From: Lacisediminimonas sp.
Lineage (GTDB): Bacteria; Pseudomonadota; Gammaproteobacteria; Burkholderiales; Burkholderiaceae_D
Length of the DNA: 41,881 bases
Assembly (NCBI RefSeq): GCF_030645335.1
Contig: NZ_JAUSNH010000009.1
Span: 1 to 41,881 of the forward strand
Direction of reading: 5' to 3'
Positions 34,056 through 41,881 of the stretch are shown here, one piece after another. A program made the position numbers and the translations under genes. The notes beneath the pieces are model-generated. The model did not search any database. It saw nothing but the letters and a program-made list of their open reading frames with translations, and had not been told where the DNA came from. Positions within the stretch are counted from its first letter, which is position 1. Each line of letters begins with the position of its first letter.

Positions 34056-34448
34056 ATGCAAAGCAAGCACGTCGTCGTCTGGCTCGATCACACCGAAGCC
34101 CACATCATCCATTTCAATCGTGACGACGCAGAAGCAAGTCACCTGAAGTCAGCCGGCAAGCCGCATCTGCACGTGAAGGCATCCGGCAGCGGTGGCAGCG
34201 GGCGCGCCGCTGAAGACCGCAATTACCTCGATGGCGTCGTCGATGCCGTCAAGGATGCCGAAGCAATCCTGATCGTCGGGCCTGGATTCGAGAAGCTGGC
34301 CTTGGTCAAGCACATGCTGAAACATCACCACCTGACCGCGGAAAAAGTAGTGGCCGTCGAGTCATCGGATCATCCAAGCGATGCCCAGCTGCTGGCGCAT
34401 GCGCGCAAGTACTTCGTCGCATCAGACAGGATGCGCGTCGCGATCTGA
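34056..34448 (+). CDS. eRF1-like 'translational machinery' family small protein
   Basis: A 130-residue protein starting KHVVVWLDHTEAHIIHF, with VGPGFEKLALVKHMLKHHHL and VAVESSDHPSDAQLLAHARKYF. These features match the small bacterial proteins related to a domain of eukaryotic release factor 1/Pelota (often annotated as translational machinery protein). The fold is alpha/beta and there is no signal peptide. AGGAA precedes the ATG. A perfect FNR/Anr box upstream suggests control by oxygen. Its biochemical role in bacteria is not established. The family identification is from recalled sequence pattern only. Confidence 0.75.
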   Translation: MQSKHVVVWLDHTEAHIIHFNRDDAEASHLKSAGKPHLHVKASGSGGSGRAAEDRNYLDGVVDAVKDAEAILIVGPGFEKLALVKHMLKHHHLTAEKVVAVESSDHPSDAQLLAHARKYFVASDRMRVAI

Positions 34449-34716
34449 CGGCGCACTGCGCTGCCGGGGCAATGTGCGTACTGGACAATGCACAGCGCGC
34501 CCCGGCCGGCTCCCCCGCTACAGCGCGACCCGGACCCAACTGGTTTTCTCCCATTGCGAGCCGTTTGCGCACCTCACGACCGTCGCTCATCGCCTGCATC
34601 TTCGCGGCGCATGAGGACCTCATCGATCGCTCCCACTTCGGGCGGTTCTGCCGCGCCAGGCGCGCCCGATCATCGCCGCAGCCGGGTCGGCAAGCATGCC
34701 CGCAACTGAAAATCGG

Positions 34717-34746
34717 TTGCATAGCCCAAGCTAACTAAGGTAAATT
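34717..34746 (+). promoter_or_regulatory. Candidate sigma-70 promoter of unknown transcript
   Basis: TTGCAT (-35), 18-bp spacer and TAAATT (-10), at the edge of an AT-rich patch within GC-rich DNA. A 6-bp inverted repeat CTAACT/AGTTAG (34731-34736, 34760-34765) spans the -10 and the expected start. No protein gene follows closely, but three hairpins do. Confidence 0.35.
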
Positions 34747-35186
34747 AAATACATAACAAAGTTAGGTATCTTTCTTTTCGCCTGTCTTTTTCGCCCTAGA
34801 AGAGCGCTTGGCGCTCAGCACATGGCAAACAAAGTAGCGCGGGGTCAGCGGCCATAACGACGCAGCCATGCTACGGCGCTGCGTCAAGCCAAGGAGACTG
34901 GTTGTGCAGGTATTTGCGTCAAACAGATTCGCCGGACATCAAGTCCGGAGCAGTCACTCCCCGCATGCTTGGCCCGTCCATTCAGGATCGGCAGTGTCAC
35001 CCCCGCTCCGCTATCAGCCTGCAATCGCATCGGTTGTGGATTGACCGTACGCCCCCTCGTCGCCTGTCCACTGAGTAGCCGGGTCTAATCCGGTATCGGC
35101 GTGATTGCGATTGGCGTACAGTTCACAATCCGTAGCGGCGGCATCCGCAAAGACAAGTAAATTCGCCAGCAAAGGAAAACATCGAA

Positions 35187-35218
35187 GGCTAATAAAAAAT
35201 TGAAAGAGGGGCTAATAA
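35187..35218 (+). repeat. Direct repeat GGCTAATAA upstream of the Bug-dioxygenase operon
   Basis: GGCTAATAA occurs at 35187-35195 and 35210-35218, 23 bp apart (about two helical turns). A weaker CTAAT occurs at 35224-35228. The repeats lie 107-138 bp before the Bug gene start and could be activator-binding sites, for example for a regulator that binds tandem sites. Confidence 0.4.
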
Positions 35219-35282
35219 CAAGACTAATCGGGGACAACTTGCCGATGTCGGACAAACAGCAACATGACTTTCAACGCACCGC

Positions 35283-35298
35283 TTCGCAAGACTGCGAA
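35283..35298. other. TTCGCA-AGAC-TGCGAA hairpin in the leader of the Bug gene
   Basis: A perfect 6-bp stem with 4-nt loop, ending 26 bp before the ATG at 35325 and about 13 bp before the GGAGGAG ribosome-binding site. It could affect translation or message stability, or be a compact operator. Confidence 0.4.
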
Positions 35299-35324
35299 AC
35301 GGCGACAAACGGAGGAGACAAATA

Positions 35325-36302
35325 ATGAAACAAACTAAATTCCTGGGCGCTTTCCTGGCGCTGGCGCTCGGCCTGGGCGCTGCCCCGGCCATCGCACAAG
35401 ACTTTCCGAACAAGCCAATCAAGCTGATCGTTGGCTACGCACCGGGCGGCAGTAACGATATCCTCGCCCGCCTGGTCGGCCAGAAGATGTCCGAGCAGAT
35501 GGGACAGCCGGTGCTGATTGAAAACAAGCCCGGCGCCGATGCCCGCATCGCGTCCGAATTCGTCGCCAAGTCGGCACCGGACGGCTACACCTTGCTGATC
35601 GGCGCCAGCGGTGCAATGACACTCAATCCAGCGCTGTTCGCCCCGCTCAATTACGACCCGGTCAAGGATTTCGCCCCTATCACCTTGCTGGGCGCAGCGC
35701 CACTGGTGGTTGTGACCCATCCGTCGCACACGGCCAAGAACCTGAAGGATCTGGTCGGGCAGGCCAAGGCCAAGCCTGGCTCCATGTTCTACTCGTCGGG
35801 TGCGCCGCCGATGTTTGTCGCGGCAGAACACTTCAAGAAGCTGGTCGGCATCGAGATGACGCATGTGCCATTCAAAGGCAGCGGCCCGTCGATCGCCGCC
35901 GTGATGGCCAACGAAGTGCCGGTTGGCATGGTTGAATTGCCTTCGGCGCTACCGCAGTTGCGCGCTGGCCGCATCAGTGCGCTGGCGGTAACCGATTCCA
36001 AGCGCAGCACCTATTTGCCCGATGTGCCTACGGTCAAGGAAGCCCTGGGAATCGAGTTTGACGGCGGCATCTGGGTCGGCTTGTACGCACCGGCCGGCAC
36101 GCCACAACCGATCATTGACAGGCTGTACGCCGAGGCTGCAAGGGCAGTCAAATCCGACAGTGTCAAAGAGCGCATGACCACACTGAGCTACGACACTAGC
36201 GGATCAGGCATGCCGCCAGCCGAGTTCGACAAGTATTTCAAGGAGCGCCTGGTCAGGTGGACCAAGGTCATCAAGGATAACAACCTGACCGTCAAGCGTT
36301 AA
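35325..36302 (+). CDS. Bug-family periplasmic binding protein, first gene of the dioxygenase-ligase operon
   Basis: A 325-residue Bug-family binding protein. The signal peptide (K2, K5, hydrophobic core, APAIAQ) is probably cut after A24. The mature start DFPNKPIKLIVGYAPGGSND is diagnostic for the family, followed by VLIENKPGADARIA, APDGYTLL and LYAPAGTPQP. GGAGGAG precedes the ATG. It is followed by the DpgC-like gene (90 bp) and the acyl-CoA ligase gene (a further 14 bp), all on the plus strand, so it likely captures the acid that those enzymes process. TctA/TctB transport partners are not in the window. Confidence 0.92.
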   Translation: MKQTKFLGAFLALALGLGAAPAIAQDFPNKPIKLIVGYAPGGSNDILARLVGQKMSEQMGQPVLIENKPGADARIASEFVAKSAPDGYTLLIGASGAMTLNPALFAPLNYDPVKDFAPITLLGAAPLVVVTHPSHTAKNLKDLVGQAKAKPGSMFYSSGAPPMFVAAEHFKKLVGIEMTHVPFKGSGPSIAAVMANEVPVGMVELPSALPQLRAGRISALAVTDSKRSTYLPDVPTVKEALGIEFDGGIWVGLYAPAGTPQPIIDRLYAEAARAVKSDSVKERMTTLSYDTSGSGMPPAEFDKYFKERLVRWTKVIKDNNLTVKR

Positions 36303-36392
36303 GCAATCGCGGCGCAGGCCGTCCATGTACGTCCGGGCTCATCATTTCCCGATGCCGGGTCCGGATTTTCCAGTTCATTTAAGGCTACCAAA

Positions 36393-37850
36393 ATGATTGA
36401 CATCATCCCTGCCGCGCAGCGCGCGTCACGCTTGCTGGGTGCTGGTTTGCCAGAGGCACAAGTAAAAGAATTCCTTTCCTCGTACGATGCCTGCCGCGCC
36501 GTGTTTGGCATTGGCGCCACCCGTACGCCGGCACAACTCGACAGCGACAGCGCCATCACGCGCGACCTGTGTGTACAGGGATGGGCGCTGCTCGCCAAGC
36601 TGCCGCTGAAATCGGCGCGCAATCCGGCCGAAAAAGCTGCCGGCCATGCGCTGCTGCACTTGCTGTCCGACGGCTCCAGGCGTTTTTTCCGGCAGCACAT
36701 CGTGACGCTTTACAAGGATCTGACCAAGGACGGAGCGATTTCGCTGCGCGTGGGCGACCTGGTATATCAAGCCGCCGCGCGCTTGCCGGGCATCCTGCCG
36801 ACGCAGGCCGAAGTCGACGCCGAAGGCGAGTTGATGCAGAAGGACAAGGACGGCCTGGAGATCAACCAGGGCCTGTTCATCAGCCAGGTAATGAGCAACC
36901 GCGAGACCGGCTATCACCTTTCGCGCTCGATGCTGCGGCCGATGGCAGAGTCTCTGCAGCACCTCGATGAATTCGTGCGCAACGGCAAAATCGACCTTGG
37001 CACGGTGCGCATTGAAGTGGAAGGTCCGACTGCCTATGTCTACCTGCACAACGAGCGCTACCTCAATTCCGAGGACGACACCACCGTCGGACCGCTGGAA
37101 ATGGCAATCGACCTGGTGCTGCTGCACCCGGACGTGCGCATGGGCGTGCTGCGCGGCAGCGTCGTCGAGCATCCGAAATACAAGGGCAAGCGCGTCTTCT
37201 GTTCAGGCATCAACCTGACCCGCATTTACCAGGGCAAGCAGACTTACCTGTCCTTCCTGTACCGCGCCTTCGGCATGCACGCCAAGCTGTACCGCGGCAT
37301 CCTGGTCACGGATGAGCCAGATAGCCTGAACGCACCGCAGTACGAGCCGGAAGAGACCCAGGAAAAACTGTGGGTGGCGGTGGTGGACACCTTCGCCATT
37401 GGCGGTGGTTGCCAGTTGTTGCTGGTGGTCGATTACGTCATCGCGGAGACCAAGGCGTACTTCAGCCTGCCTGCGCGCAAGGAAGGCATCCTTCCTGGCT
37501 CTTCCAACATGCGCCTGCAGCGCTACATCGGCGAGCGCATCGCGCGCCAGGCAATCATGTTCGACAAGTCGTTCCAGGCCGATAGCGCCGAAGGTCGCTT
37601 GCTGGCCAATGAAGTGGTCGAGCCGGAAAAGATCGACCAGGCAGTGCGGGATTGCGTGGAAAACGCAATCGGCTCAGGAATGGTCAGCGCCGGCGGCAAC
37701 CGCAAGGCAATGCGCATCCAGACCGAGTCAGTGGAAATGTTCCGTTCCTACATGGCGACCTATGCTTACGAACAGGCGTTCTGCAGTTTGAGCGAGCAGT
37801 TGATCGCCAATCTCGAGAAGCACTGGAATGCCAAGGAACGCAAGCTGTGA
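36393..37850 (+). CDS. DpgC-like crotonase-fold enzyme, probable cofactor-independent (arylacetyl-CoA) dioxygenase
   Basis: A 485-residue protein resembling DpgC, (3,5-dihydroxyphenyl)acetyl-CoA 1,2-dioxygenase of glycopeptide antibiotic synthesis, which uses O2 without metal or cofactor and releases CoA with formation of an aryl glyoxylate. As in DpgC, a helical N-terminal domain (about 1-200) precedes a crotonase fold. The oxyanion-hole regions are RVFCSGINL (267-275) and FAIGGGCQLLL (334-344). The latter keeps the Gln (Q341) that in DpgC lies in the equivalent GGHCQLLL and differs from the Glu of enoyl-CoA hydratases. PARKEGILPGSSNMRL (360-375) is also DpgC-like. It is somewhat longer than DpgC (about 440). 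There is no neighbouring DpgA/B/D, so it is not a Dpg biosynthesis cluster. The 14-bp gap to an acyl-CoA ligase gene suggests that ligase makes its substrate. The identification is by recalled motif similarity; the true substrate is unknown. Confidence 0.78.
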   Translation: MIDIIPAAQRASRLLGAGLPEAQVKEFLSSYDACRAVFGIGATRTPAQLDSDSAITRDLCVQGWALLAKLPLKSARNPAEKAAGHALLHLLSDGSRRFFRQHIVTLYKDLTKDGAISLRVGDLVYQAAARLPGILPTQAEVDAEGELMQKDKDGLEINQGLFISQVMSNRETGYHLSRSMLRPMAESLQHLDEFVRNGKIDLGTVRIEVEGPTAYVYLHNERYLNSEDDTTVGPLEMAIDLVLLHPDVRMGVLRGSVVEHPKYKGKRVFCSGINLTRIYQGKQTYLSFLYRAFGMHAKLYRGILVTDEPDSLNAPQYEPEETQEKLWVAVVDTFAIGGGCQLLLVVDYVIAETKAYFSLPARKEGILPGSSNMRLQRYIGERIARQAIMFDKSFQADSAEGRLLANEVVEPEKIDQAVRDCVENAIGSGMVSAGGNRKAMRIQTESVEMFRSYMATYAYEQAFCSLSEQLIANLEKHWNAKERKL

Positions 37851-37864
37851 GCGAGGACTGAGCT

Positions 37865-39415
37865 GTGTCGACCTTATCAAATCTGTTGCATGCGACAGCA
37901 CTTACCTTCGGCGATCGCCCGGCCATTCATGACGAAGCGGGCGATCTCAACTGGCGCCAGTATGTAGACCGGATCGCCTGCACGGCAGGCGTGCTGCACG
38001 ATCTCGGTTTGCGCGCCGGCCAGCGGTTTGCGATCTTGTGCCGCAATAGCGCATTGCAGGGGCAACTGATCTACGCCGGCTATTGGGCCGGTGTAGTGCC
38101 GGTGCCGCTGAATTTCCGCTTGTCTGTTTCCGAGATCGCGCAGATGATCGAGGACGCCGAGTGCGATATCGTGATGGTGGATAACGCATTCGTCGATCTG
38201 CTGGACCAGCCTGCGCTGGCGCGCTGGAAGGCGCGGGCGCTGCTGATTCCGGTGGATGGCGCCGACGACCGGCTGCCATCGATCACGACACTTGTGGCGC
38301 GCGCCCAGGCGCTGCCGCCACATGCATCCGAAGAAAACGATGACGCCATCCTGCTGTACACGGGGGGGACTACCGGGCGCGGCAAGGGCGTGCGGCTGAC
38401 CCATCGCAATGTGGTCTCCAATGCGCTGCAGCTTTCGCGCGTGATGAACGCGCGCGAAGACGATGTCTACCTGCATGTGTCGCCGATGTTCCACTCAACC
38501 GACTTGAAGGCCACGGTGGTCACCATGTTCGGCGGCGCACATGTGTACCTGAAAGAGTTTTCTGTCGATGGCGTGCTGGAAGCAGTCGAGCGCCATCGCG
38601 TCACCATCCTCAGCATGGTGCCGACGATGGTGGTGCGCATACTGCGTGAGGCGAACCTGGCGAATTACGACCTCAGCAGCCTGCGTCTGATCAGCTACGG
38701 AACCTCGCCTATCACGGAGACCACACTGCGTGCGGCGATGAAAGCCTTTCCCGATGCCGACTTCCACCAGTGCTATGGTTTGACCGAGACTTCGCCGGTG
38801 CTCGCCCTGCTCGACGAAGTGGCGCATCGGCGCGCGCTCGACAGCCGGCCCGAACTGCTGCGCGCTGCCGGACGGCTGTTACCTGCGGTCGACCTGCGCA
38901 TCATCGCCGTCGACGGCAGCATCTTGCCCAAGGGAGAAATCGGCGAAATCGTTGCGCGCGGCCCGCAGATCGCCAAAGGCTACCTGAACCGCCCGGAAGA
39001 AGACGCCGCCACGTTCCAGGCCGGCTGGTTCCATACCGGCGATATCGGCAAGATCGACGAGGAAGGCTACCTGCATGTGCTCGACCGCAAGAAGGAAATG
39101 GTGATCACCGGCGGCGAAAACGTCTACACGCGCGAAGTCGAGAACGTGCTCGACAAGCATGCTGCCGTGCTGGAGATCGCCGTGGTTGGGGTGCCGGACG
39201 CGAAGTATGGCGAGGCATTGCTGGCGGTCCTGGTTGCTGCGCCCGGGCAGGCCATTCCGCCGGATGAGGAATTGATCGAGTTTTGCCGGGGCAAGCTTGG
39301 CGGATTCAAGATTCCGCGCAAGTTCATGGCAGTGGATACGCTACCCCGTACCTCACTGGGCAAGGTGCGCAAGCATGACCTGGTCAAGCAGTATCTTTCG
39401 GCGCTGGAGCAGTAG
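37865..39415 (+). CDS. AMP-forming acyl-CoA ligase paired with the DpgC-like enzyme
   Basis: A 516-residue ANL-superfamily ligase activating a carboxylic acid with ATP and CoA. Motifs: phosphate loop YTGGTTGRGKG (165-175), CYGLTETSPV, WFHTGDIGKIDEEGYLHVLDR, the hinge region KKEMVITGGENVYTREVE, and the catalytic K500 in RTSLGKVRKHDL. The start is GTG 37865 with GAGG upstream, only 14 bp after the DpgC-like gene, so the two are surely co-expressed. The acid is unknown; the partner enzyme suggests an arylacetate-like acid. It is a separate lineage from the other acyl-CoA synthetase at 12413-14140 (different length and tail). It converges on the cysA gene. Confidence 0.92.
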   Translation: MSTLSNLLHATALTFGDRPAIHDEAGDLNWRQYVDRIACTAGVLHDLGLRAGQRFAILCRNSALQGQLIYAGYWAGVVPVPLNFRLSVSEIAQMIEDAECDIVMVDNAFVDLLDQPALARWKARALLIPVDGADDRLPSITTLVARAQALPPHASEENDDAILLYTGGTTGRGKGVRLTHRNVVSNALQLSRVMNAREDDVYLHVSPMFHSTDLKATVVTMFGGAHVYLKEFSVDGVLEAVERHRVTILSMVPTMVVRILREANLANYDLSSLRLISYGTSPITETTLRAAMKAFPDADFHQCYGLTETSPVLALLDEVAHRRALDSRPELLRAAGRLLPAVDLRIIAVDGSILPKGEIGEIVARGPQIAKGYLNRPEEDAATFQAGWFHTGDIGKIDEEGYLHVLDRKKEMVITGGENVYTREVENVLDKHAAVLEIAVVGVPDAKYGEALLAVLVAAPGQAIPPDEELIEFCRGKLGGFKIPRKFMAVDTLPRTSLGKVRKHDLVKQYLSALEQ

Positions 39416-39426
39416 GGAAAGGTGAA

Positions 39427-39466
39427 CGTGCATGCGATCGTGACCATTGTCGCTGTCGCATGCACG
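39427..39466. terminator. 11-bp inverted repeat between convergent genes
   Basis: CGTGCATGCGA (39427-39437) and TCGCATGCACG (39456-39466) are perfect reverse complements with an 18-nt spacer. The repeat lies 11 bp after the ligase stop and 16 bp before the cysA stop. There is no T-run on either strand, so a bidirectional, factor-assisted terminator is the most likely role. Confidence 0.6.
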
Positions 39467-39482
39467 CCTGCTTGACCACGGA

Positions 39483-40598
39483 TCAGCCGACAAACACCCT
39501 TGCCTTGCGCGGCGTGAGCAACAGCACTTCGCCTTCTTTAAGATCCATCTCACGAAACTGCTGTGCGCTGATCTGGGCCTCGATGATGTCGGCACTGCCC
39601 GCGGCTTGCGCTTGTGGCGTGACGCACTCCAGCCGCGCGATCGGGCCGATCACAATCGCCCGTACCAGTTTCGCCGGAATGCCTGCCTGTGCCTTCGAGC
39701 CCGCCACTGGCTTTTCGCCGAGCTGGTCATGGCGGCGCACTTCCAGATCATGCGGACGTACATAGGCGAATGCCTTGGCATCCTGTGTTCCGATGTGCTC
39801 AGGGCTGGCCAGCCGCACGCCATGCTGGTCCGCGCCAATCAGCATTTCGCCTTCATGGGCCCGGCCATGGAACAGGTTGACATCGCCCAGGAACCCGTAC
39901 ACGAACGCACTCGCAGGATGATCCCATACCTGCTGCGGCGAGCCGATCTGCTCCACCTGCCCTGCATTCATCAGCACCACCCGGTCGGCCACCTCCAGCG
40001 CCTCTTCCTGGTCATGGGTGACGAAAATACTGGTGACATGCAGATCATCGTGCAAGCGGCGCAGCCAGCGTCGAAGCTCTTTCCGGACTTTGGCGTCCAG
40101 TGCACCGAATGGCTCGTCCAGCAGCAGCACCTTGGGCTCCACGGCCAATGCACGAGCCAGCGCAATTCGCTGCCTCTGTCCACCGGATAGTTGCGCCGGA
40201 TAGCGGTCTGCCAGCCAGTCGAGTTGCACCAGGCCCAGCAGTTCGTGCCCTTTCTGCTTGATGACTGCGTCACTCGGGCGCGACGCGCGCGGCTTCATGC
40301 GCAGGCCGAACGCCACGTTGTCAAACACGCTCATGTGTCGAAACAAGGCGTAGTGCTGGAATACGAAGCCGACGTTTCGCTCGCGTACATGCACATTGGT
40401 CGCATCTTCTCCGCTGAACAGAATGCTGCCCTGGTCCGCGGTCTCCAGGCCGGCGATGATGCGCAAGAGCGTCGTCTTGCCGCAGCCGGAAGGCCCCAGC
40501 AGCGCCACCAGCTCGCCAGAATCGATGTCCAGGCTGACATCGCGCAGTGCCTTGAATGCACCAAACTCTTTGCTGACATTACGAATAGAGATGCTCAT
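39483..40598 (-). CDS. cysA: Sulfate/thiosulfate ABC transporter ATP-binding protein
   Basis: A 371-residue ATPase energising sulfate/thiosulfate uptake at the inner membrane. It has Walker [10 protein letters not shown] (35-43), the Q-loop [13 protein letters not shown], signature LSGGQ (137-141), Walker B VLLLDE (157-162) and switch [13 protein letters not shown]-terminal regulatory/TOBE region starts at about 240. [12 protein letters not shown] and the YVRPHDLEV stretch are typical of CysA rather than of other CUT-type ATPases. It is the last gene of cysT-cysW-cysA, 12 bp after cysW. In many Burkholderiales cysB follows cysA; here the next gene is the convergent ligase. Confidence 0.94.
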   Translation of the reverse strand: MSISIRNVSKEFGAFKALRDVSLDIDSGELVALLGPSGCGKTTLLRIIAGLETADQGSILFSGEDATNVHVRERNVGFVFQHYALFRHMSVFDNVAFGLRMKPRASRPSDAVIKQKGHELLGLVQLDWLADRYPAQLSGGQRQRIALARALAVEPKVLLLDEPFGALDAKVRKELRRWLRRLHDDLHVTSIFVTHDQEEALEVADRVVLMNAGQVEQIGSPQQVWDHPASAFVYGFLGDVNLFHGRAHEGEMLIGADQHGVRLASPEHIGTQDAKAFAYVRPHDLEVRRHDQLGEKPVAGSKAQAGIPAKLVRAIVIGPIARLECVTPQAQAAGSADIIEAQISAQQFREMDLKEGEVLLLTPRKARVFVG

Positions 40599-40610
40599 GT
40601 TGATCTTTGG

Positions 40611-41510
40611 CTATAAGGGATTGGGCGACAGCAGGCGTTCCGGGGGCAGCGCGATGGCGGCCTTCTGGTCGCGTTCGAACTGCCACTCTACGAAAGACTT
40701 GACGGCCAGCGTCACCAGGGCCAGCAAGGCCAGCAGCGACGCCACGGCAAACGCAGCGACCGACTGGTATTCGTTGTATAGAATTTCCACATGCAGGGGC
40801 ATGGTGTTGGTCAGGCCACGGATGTGGCCGGAAACCACTGACACCGCGCCAAACTCGCCCATCGCGCGCGCATTGCACAGGATCACGCCATAAATCAAAC
40901 CCCACTTGATATTGGGCAGCGTCACATGCCAGAAGATTTGCCATCCGCTGGCGCCCAGCACCATGCCGGCCTGCTCCTCTTCCGTTCCCTGGGCCTGCAT
41001 CAGCGGAATCAGCTCGCGCGCAATGAAGGGAAAGGTCACGAATATCGTCGCCAGCACAATGCCCGGTACGGCAAACACGATCTTGATGTCATGTGCCTGC
41101 AACCAGCCGCCAAACCAGCCGTGGGCGCCGAACATCAGCACGTAGATCAGTCCCGCCACCACTGGCGACACCGAAAACGGCAAATCCACGAGCGTGGTCA
41201 GGAACGCCTTGCCACGGAACTCATACTTGGCGATGGCCCAGGCAGCCGCCACACCGAAGACCAGGTTCAGGGGCACTGCAATAGCAGCTGTTATGAGCGT
41301 GAGGCGAATGGCGCTCCACGCATCGGGCTCCCTGAAGGCTTGCAGGAATGCGTCCAGGCCTTTGCTGAGCGCCTCGGCGAACACGGCGGCCAGCGGAAGC
41401 AACAGGAACAGGAAAATGAATGCCAGTGCACTGCCAATAAGCAGCCACTTCAGCCAGGCCGGCTCTGTCAGGGCGGCCTTTGCCGCCCTTGAATCATGTG
41501 CATTGCTCAT
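40611..41510 (-). CDS. cysW: Sulfate/thiosulfate ABC transporter permease CysW
   Basis: A 299-residue inner-membrane permease with about six hydrophobic segments and the EAA loop [28 protein letters not shown], cut here by the family pattern at about 176-203. [29 protein letters not shown] is characteristic of CysW. The start ATG overlaps the cysT stop by four bases (ATGA), which couples their translation. Confidence 0.94.
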   Translation of the reverse strand: MSNAHDSRAAKAALTEPAWLKWLLIGSALAFIFLFLLLPLAAVFAEALSKGLDAFLQAFREPDAWSAIRLTLITAAIAVPLNLVFGVAAAWAIAKYEFRGKAFLTTLVDLPFSVSPVVAGLIYVLMFGAHGWFGGWLQAHDIKIVFAVPGIVLATIFVTFPFIARELIPLMQAQGTEEEQAGMVLGASGWQIFWHVTLPNIKWGLIYGVILCNARAMGEFGAVSVVSGHIRGLTNTMPLHVEILYNEYQSVAAFAVASLLALLALVTLAVKSFVEWQFERDQKAAIALPPERLLSPNPL

Positions 41511-41881
41511 GGATTAGCTCCGCTGCGCCTGCGTTGCCAAGCCTGCAAGCCGTTAATCACCAGCAGCATCACAAACGACATGCACAGCATGACGGTGGCC
41601 ACGGCTGTCGCACCTGCGTAGTCATATTGTTCGAGCTTGCCAATGATGATCAGCGGCGTGATCTCGGACACCATGGGCATGTTGCCCGCGATGAAGATGA
41701 TGGAGCCGTACTCGCCCAGGGCGCGGGCAAAAGCCAGTGCGAAGCCGGTCAGCAAGGCGGGCGTCAGGATGGGCAGGATCACCTTGGTGAAGGTCTGCAA
41801 ACGCGAGGCCCCCAAGGTGGCAGAAGCTTCTTCCAGCTCGGCGGCCAGGTCCTCCAGCACGGGCTGCACCGTGCGCACCAC
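41507..41881 (-). CDS. cysT: Sulfate/thiosulfate ABC transporter permease CysT (CysU), 5' end outside window
   Basis: The C-terminal 124 residues of the partner permease are visible; the gene continues beyond the window edge. The EAA loop ([22 protein letters not shown]) and [21 protein letters not shown] identify CysT. It overlaps cysW by four bases. The sulfate-binding protein gene is presumably further upstream, outside the window. Confidence 0.93.
   Translation of the reverse strand: MVRTVQPVLEDLAAELEEASATLGASRLQTFTKVILPILTPALLTGFALAFARALGEYGSIIFIAGNMPMVSEITPLIIIGKLEQYDYAGATAVATVMLCMSFVMLLVINGLQAWQRRRSGANP

Larger units (their letters stand above)
34449..35324. other. 876-bp region without a convincing protein gene
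   Basis: Open frames here have poor codon character and no good starts. The region holds an AT-rich patch (34741-34765) with a possible plus-strand promoter: TTGCAT (34717-34722), 18 bp, TAAATT (34741-34746). It also holds a near-tandem repeat of CTTTTCGCC (about 34774-34794). Hairpins follow at 34802-34816 (GAGCGC/GCGCTC), 34859-34885 (GACGCAGC/GCTGCGTC, 8-bp stem, 11-nt loop) and 34932-34948 (CCGGAC/GTCCGG). After 35158 the sequence turns AT-rich again and serves as the upstream region of the Bug-dioxygenase-ligase operon. An unannotated small RNA is possible. Confidence 0.45.

Noticed and set aside
34306-34722. A 138-codon minus-strand open frame overlapping the 3' end of the eRF1-like gene
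   Set aside because: It has Arg/Ala/Ser-rich antisense character and partly overlaps a recognised gene. No homologous pattern.
34904-35044. A 46-residue frame starting at GTG 34904 with AAGGAG seven bases upstream
   Set aside because: The ribosome-binding site is good, but the product is rich in His, Ser and Pro with no fold or signal features, and it overlaps a hairpin. Not supported as a gene without conservation data.
36303-36392. A terminator between the Bug gene and the DpgC-like gene
   Set aside because: CCGG-containing repeats near 36350 do not form a proper stem followed by a clear T-run, so the genes are treated as one operon.
36393-39415. Benzoyl-CoA box pathway (BoxC plus benzoate-CoA ligase)
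   Set aside because: The enzyme is a crotonase relative, but its helical N-terminal domain and GGGCQLLL and PARKEGILPG motifs fit DpgC better than BoxC. No boxA/boxB genes are present.

Overview
The window is gene-dense, GC-rich bacterial chromosome. Its gene content suggests a betaproteobacterium of the order Burkholderiales, most likely Oxalobacteraceae (Herbaspirillum/Collimonas/Noviherbaspirillum-like). The pointers are two Bug-type periplasmic binding proteins, a QueE with the CX14CX2C cluster motif, a one-chain L-serine dehydratase, a LivM-LivG fusion and a cysT-cysW-cysA cluster. The assignment rests on family resemblance recalled from memory, not on a search. I see no rRNA, tRNA, CRISPR array, insertion sequence or phage gene. 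The window looks like ordinary, metabolically versatile chromosome with many small catabolic and transport operons.

Layout. 1-660: 3' end of an SsuC/TauC-like permease with a clear terminator. 792-9668 (minus): an AraC-type regulator, then a seven-gene operon (transcribed from 9668 down to 1964) that couples a branched-chain-amino-acid-type ABC importer to a membrane di-iron hydroxylase, a short-chain dehydrogenase and an aldehyde dehydrogenase, ending in a good terminator at 1905-1936. 9921-12179: a membrane-anchored trehalose-6-phosphate synthase, divergent from an acyl-CoA synthetase (12413-14140) across a 9-bp inverted repeat. 14191-17100: a fumarylacetoacetate-hydrolase-family enzyme and a Bug protein, divergent from a GntR/FCD regulator whose likely operator overlaps the promoters. 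17196-22236: carbonic anhydrase, L-serine dehydratase, and a pair of 2-hydroxyacid dehydrogenases. 22325-25314: a small CPDCC protein and the ldcA-tadA-queD-queE cluster.

25739-27148 is an orphan gene without a recognisable domain. 27213-31217 is a serine protease-MoxR-DUF58-VWA operon. 31454-32905 is a lipoprotein with a TbpB-like C-terminal barrel. 33055-34448 holds a DsbA-family protein, a previously uncalled 48-residue secreted peptide, and an eRF1-like protein preceded by a perfect FNR/Anr box. 34449-35324 is gene-free but holds a possible promoter and several hairpins. 35325-39415 is the most unusual metabolic unit: a Bug binding protein, a DpgC-like cofactor-independent dioxygenase and an AMP-forming acyl-CoA ligase. 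The window ends with the cysA-cysW-cysT sulfate importer (minus, cysT cut by the edge).

How the genes work together. Three operons share a capture-then-degrade logic (1964-9668, 14191-16200, 35325-39415), each with its own periplasmic binding protein. The best candidate for an undescribed system is the Bug/DpgC-like/ligase operon. It could import an aryl-acetate-like acid, activate it to the CoA thioester and cleave it with O2 to an alpha-keto acid, which would be a catabolic use of an enzyme known from glycopeptide antibiotic biosynthesis. The seven-gene hydroxylase operon is second.
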